Assembly: GCA_037132015.1 (NCBI GenBank)
Contig: JBAXPW010000083.1
Coordinates: 1-6,046, forward strand
Source: JBAXPW01 sp037132015
GTDB taxonomy: Bacteria > Patescibacteriota > Microgenomatia > UBA1406 > GWC2-37-13
Direction: 5' to 3'
DNA length: 6,046 bases
The position numbers and the translations under genes were made by a program. This document shows, piece by piece, positions 5,296 to 6,046 of this stretch. A model generated the notes under the pieces. It was not told the DNA's origin. It saw only the letters and a list, made by a program, of their open reading frames with translations, and did not search any database. Numbering within the stretch: the first letter of the stretch is position 1; the number at the start of each line of letters is the position of its first letter.

Positions 5296-5338
5296 TCGTA
5301 CTGAAGCGCTATATGTTATGTAAATACTGTACTTTGAC

Positions 5339-5367
5339 TTGGAATTTATGATATGGTTTGATATAAT
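5339..5367 (+). promoter_or_regulatory. Extended -10 promoter of the last gene
   Basis: TATAAT (5362-5367) is preceded by TGA, giving an extended -10. TTGGAA (5339-5344) lies 17 bp upstream as a partial -35. The predicted start near 5374 leaves about 5 nt before the ATG at 5379, again nearly leaderless. TTGACT at 5334-5339 is a better -35 match but 22 bp away. Confidence 0.55.
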
Positions 5368-5378
5368 ACATATTAATT

Positions 5379-6006
5379 ATGTCTAATGGAGAAAGATCGT
5401 TTCAACAAGTCGGAAAATATACATACGGTAGTGTAGAAAGTCCTCAAGGGGAAATCACTACGCCATTATATACAGATAACAAATTGCTTGGCCATACTGG
5501 TGTATTTAGAAGGATTCTTGAGGGGGGGGGATTCTGCAGTTGGACTTTCAGTAGATTCTACACATCCAACGTCTGTTTTGGTAACAACTCCAGAAGGTCA
5601 AGTATGGATGGAAAGTACAAATGAAGTGCCTGTTTTAGTTAAAGGAGCAGGTGGTTGGAATGCTGGATTAATTATACGTCAAAAAGGTTGGACTGGCCCT
5701 GATCCAAGAATAATTGAAATTACGACGCAAGAACATAATTCTACAGGTGGAACTATATCAATGCCAACACTAGATAATCCTAGAGATTTTCGACGTAGAG
5801 GAGATGTGAGGCAATATAATGTTACTGGAAAAGCAATATCAATAGGGAAAGAATTCGATCCAACGATCTATCCTGATGCTATCCCGGGATCAAGGGTTTT
5901 TACTGACATGGCACAATATGGTGAAATTATGGAAATTTTTAGCAGAGGGTGGGAAAAAAATAGTGATCATTCTAAACTTGACTTATTTTTAGATATACCC
6001 CAATAA
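5379..6006 (+). CDS. Unrecognised protein, frameshifted at a G9 tract, 3' end altered by repeat
   Basis: Two overlapping frames form one gene. The first starts at ATG 5379 (MSNGERSFQQVGKYTYGSVE) and reads to the nine G at 5522-5530, after which it drifts into a short nonsense tail ending at 5624. The second frame (+1) carries on after the tract as GDSAVGLSVDSTHP, then TTPEGQVWMES and VLVKGAGGWNAGLIIRQKG, and ends at 6006. With eight G the two join into a 208-residue protein through ILEGGDSAVG. No family is recognised; there is no signal peptide or membrane helix, and the composition is that of a soluble, Gly/Thr-rich, probably beta-rich protein. The last four codons and the stop (DIPQ, TAA) come from the 54-bp transposase repeat, so the native C-terminus may be lost. 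The start follows a good extended -10 promoter. The gene may be phase-variable, decayed, or a sequencing error at the homopolymer. Confidence 0.6.
5522..5530 (+). repeat. G9 homopolymer causing the frameshift
   Basis: Nine consecutive G in AT-rich DNA lie about 48 codons into the last gene. Deleting one G (or two more plus three, and so on) restores a continuous 208-residue frame. This is the size and position typical of slipped-strand contingency tracts. Confidence 0.9.
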
Positions 6007-6045
6007 CACAGGTTTGAAACTCAAAGGACTTGACATAGGGATCAA
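5992..6045 (+). repeat. Right arm of 54-bp perfect inverted repeat (transposase fragment)
   Basis: This is the exact reverse complement of 1-54. Read on the plus strand it encodes the transposase segment LIYPNNTGLKLKGLDIGIK, but without the transposase start or IS end before it. Instead it joins directly to the end of the frameshifted gene, giving that gene its stop codon. The sequence here therefore enters the transposase in mid-gene. Confidence 0.9.
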
Positions 6046-6046
6046 A

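Overview
The window is AT-rich bacterial DNA, read with the standard bacterial code: no internal TGA interrupts any of the long reading frames. Most genes lack a Shine-Dalgarno sequence, and several have a -10-like hexamer only 9-12 nt before the start codon, so their mRNAs would be nearly leaderless. Small membrane-anchored helical proteins (YtxH type), many unrecognised products and weak ribosome binding sites suggest a Patescibacteria/CPR-type genome assembled from a metagenome. That placement is an inference; no marker gene here proves it.

Layout. (1) 1-300 on the minus strand is the start of an insertion sequence: the N-terminal helix-turn-helix part of an ISNCY/IS481-like transposase that runs off the left edge, plus two 20-bp direct repeats that look like the IS end. 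(2) 384-2632 on the plus strand is a tight three-gene cluster with 11-12 nt gaps: a YtxH-like membrane protein, a small one-helix membrane protein, and a 499-aa unrecognised protein with sigma-region-4-like helix-turn-helix segments. (3) 2681-2755 on the minus strand is tRNA-Thr(GGT). (4) 2804-3271 encodes another membrane-anchored helical protein. (5) 3272-3487 holds a strong promoter and a structured RNA, either a long leader or a separate small RNA, followed by an Hsp20 small heat-shock protein gene (3488-3910). (6) A bidirectional terminator (3942-3991) separates hsp20 from a convergent GT4 glycosyltransferase (4039-5280, minus). (7) 5379-6006 is an unrecognised gene split by a frameshift at a run of nine G.

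Three things deserve attention. The two G/C homopolymers (C8 at codons 3-6 of the 499-aa gene, G9 inside the last gene) lie inside coding sequence and would switch each gene on or off by slippage, as in phase variation; the second gene is in the OFF frame here. The RNA at about 3327-3463 has a near-consensus promoter, nested stems and a terminator-like hairpin, and matches no RNA family I recognise. The two window ends carry a perfect 54-bp inverted repeat made of the same transposase segment. This means a second, 5'-truncated copy of the transposase or an assembly fork at a k-mer-length repeat, so neither end should be treated as a true genomic boundary.

Functionally, YtxH-like proteins, Hsp20 and the helical membrane proteins fit an envelope and protein-stress theme, but nothing in the sequence proves that they act together.
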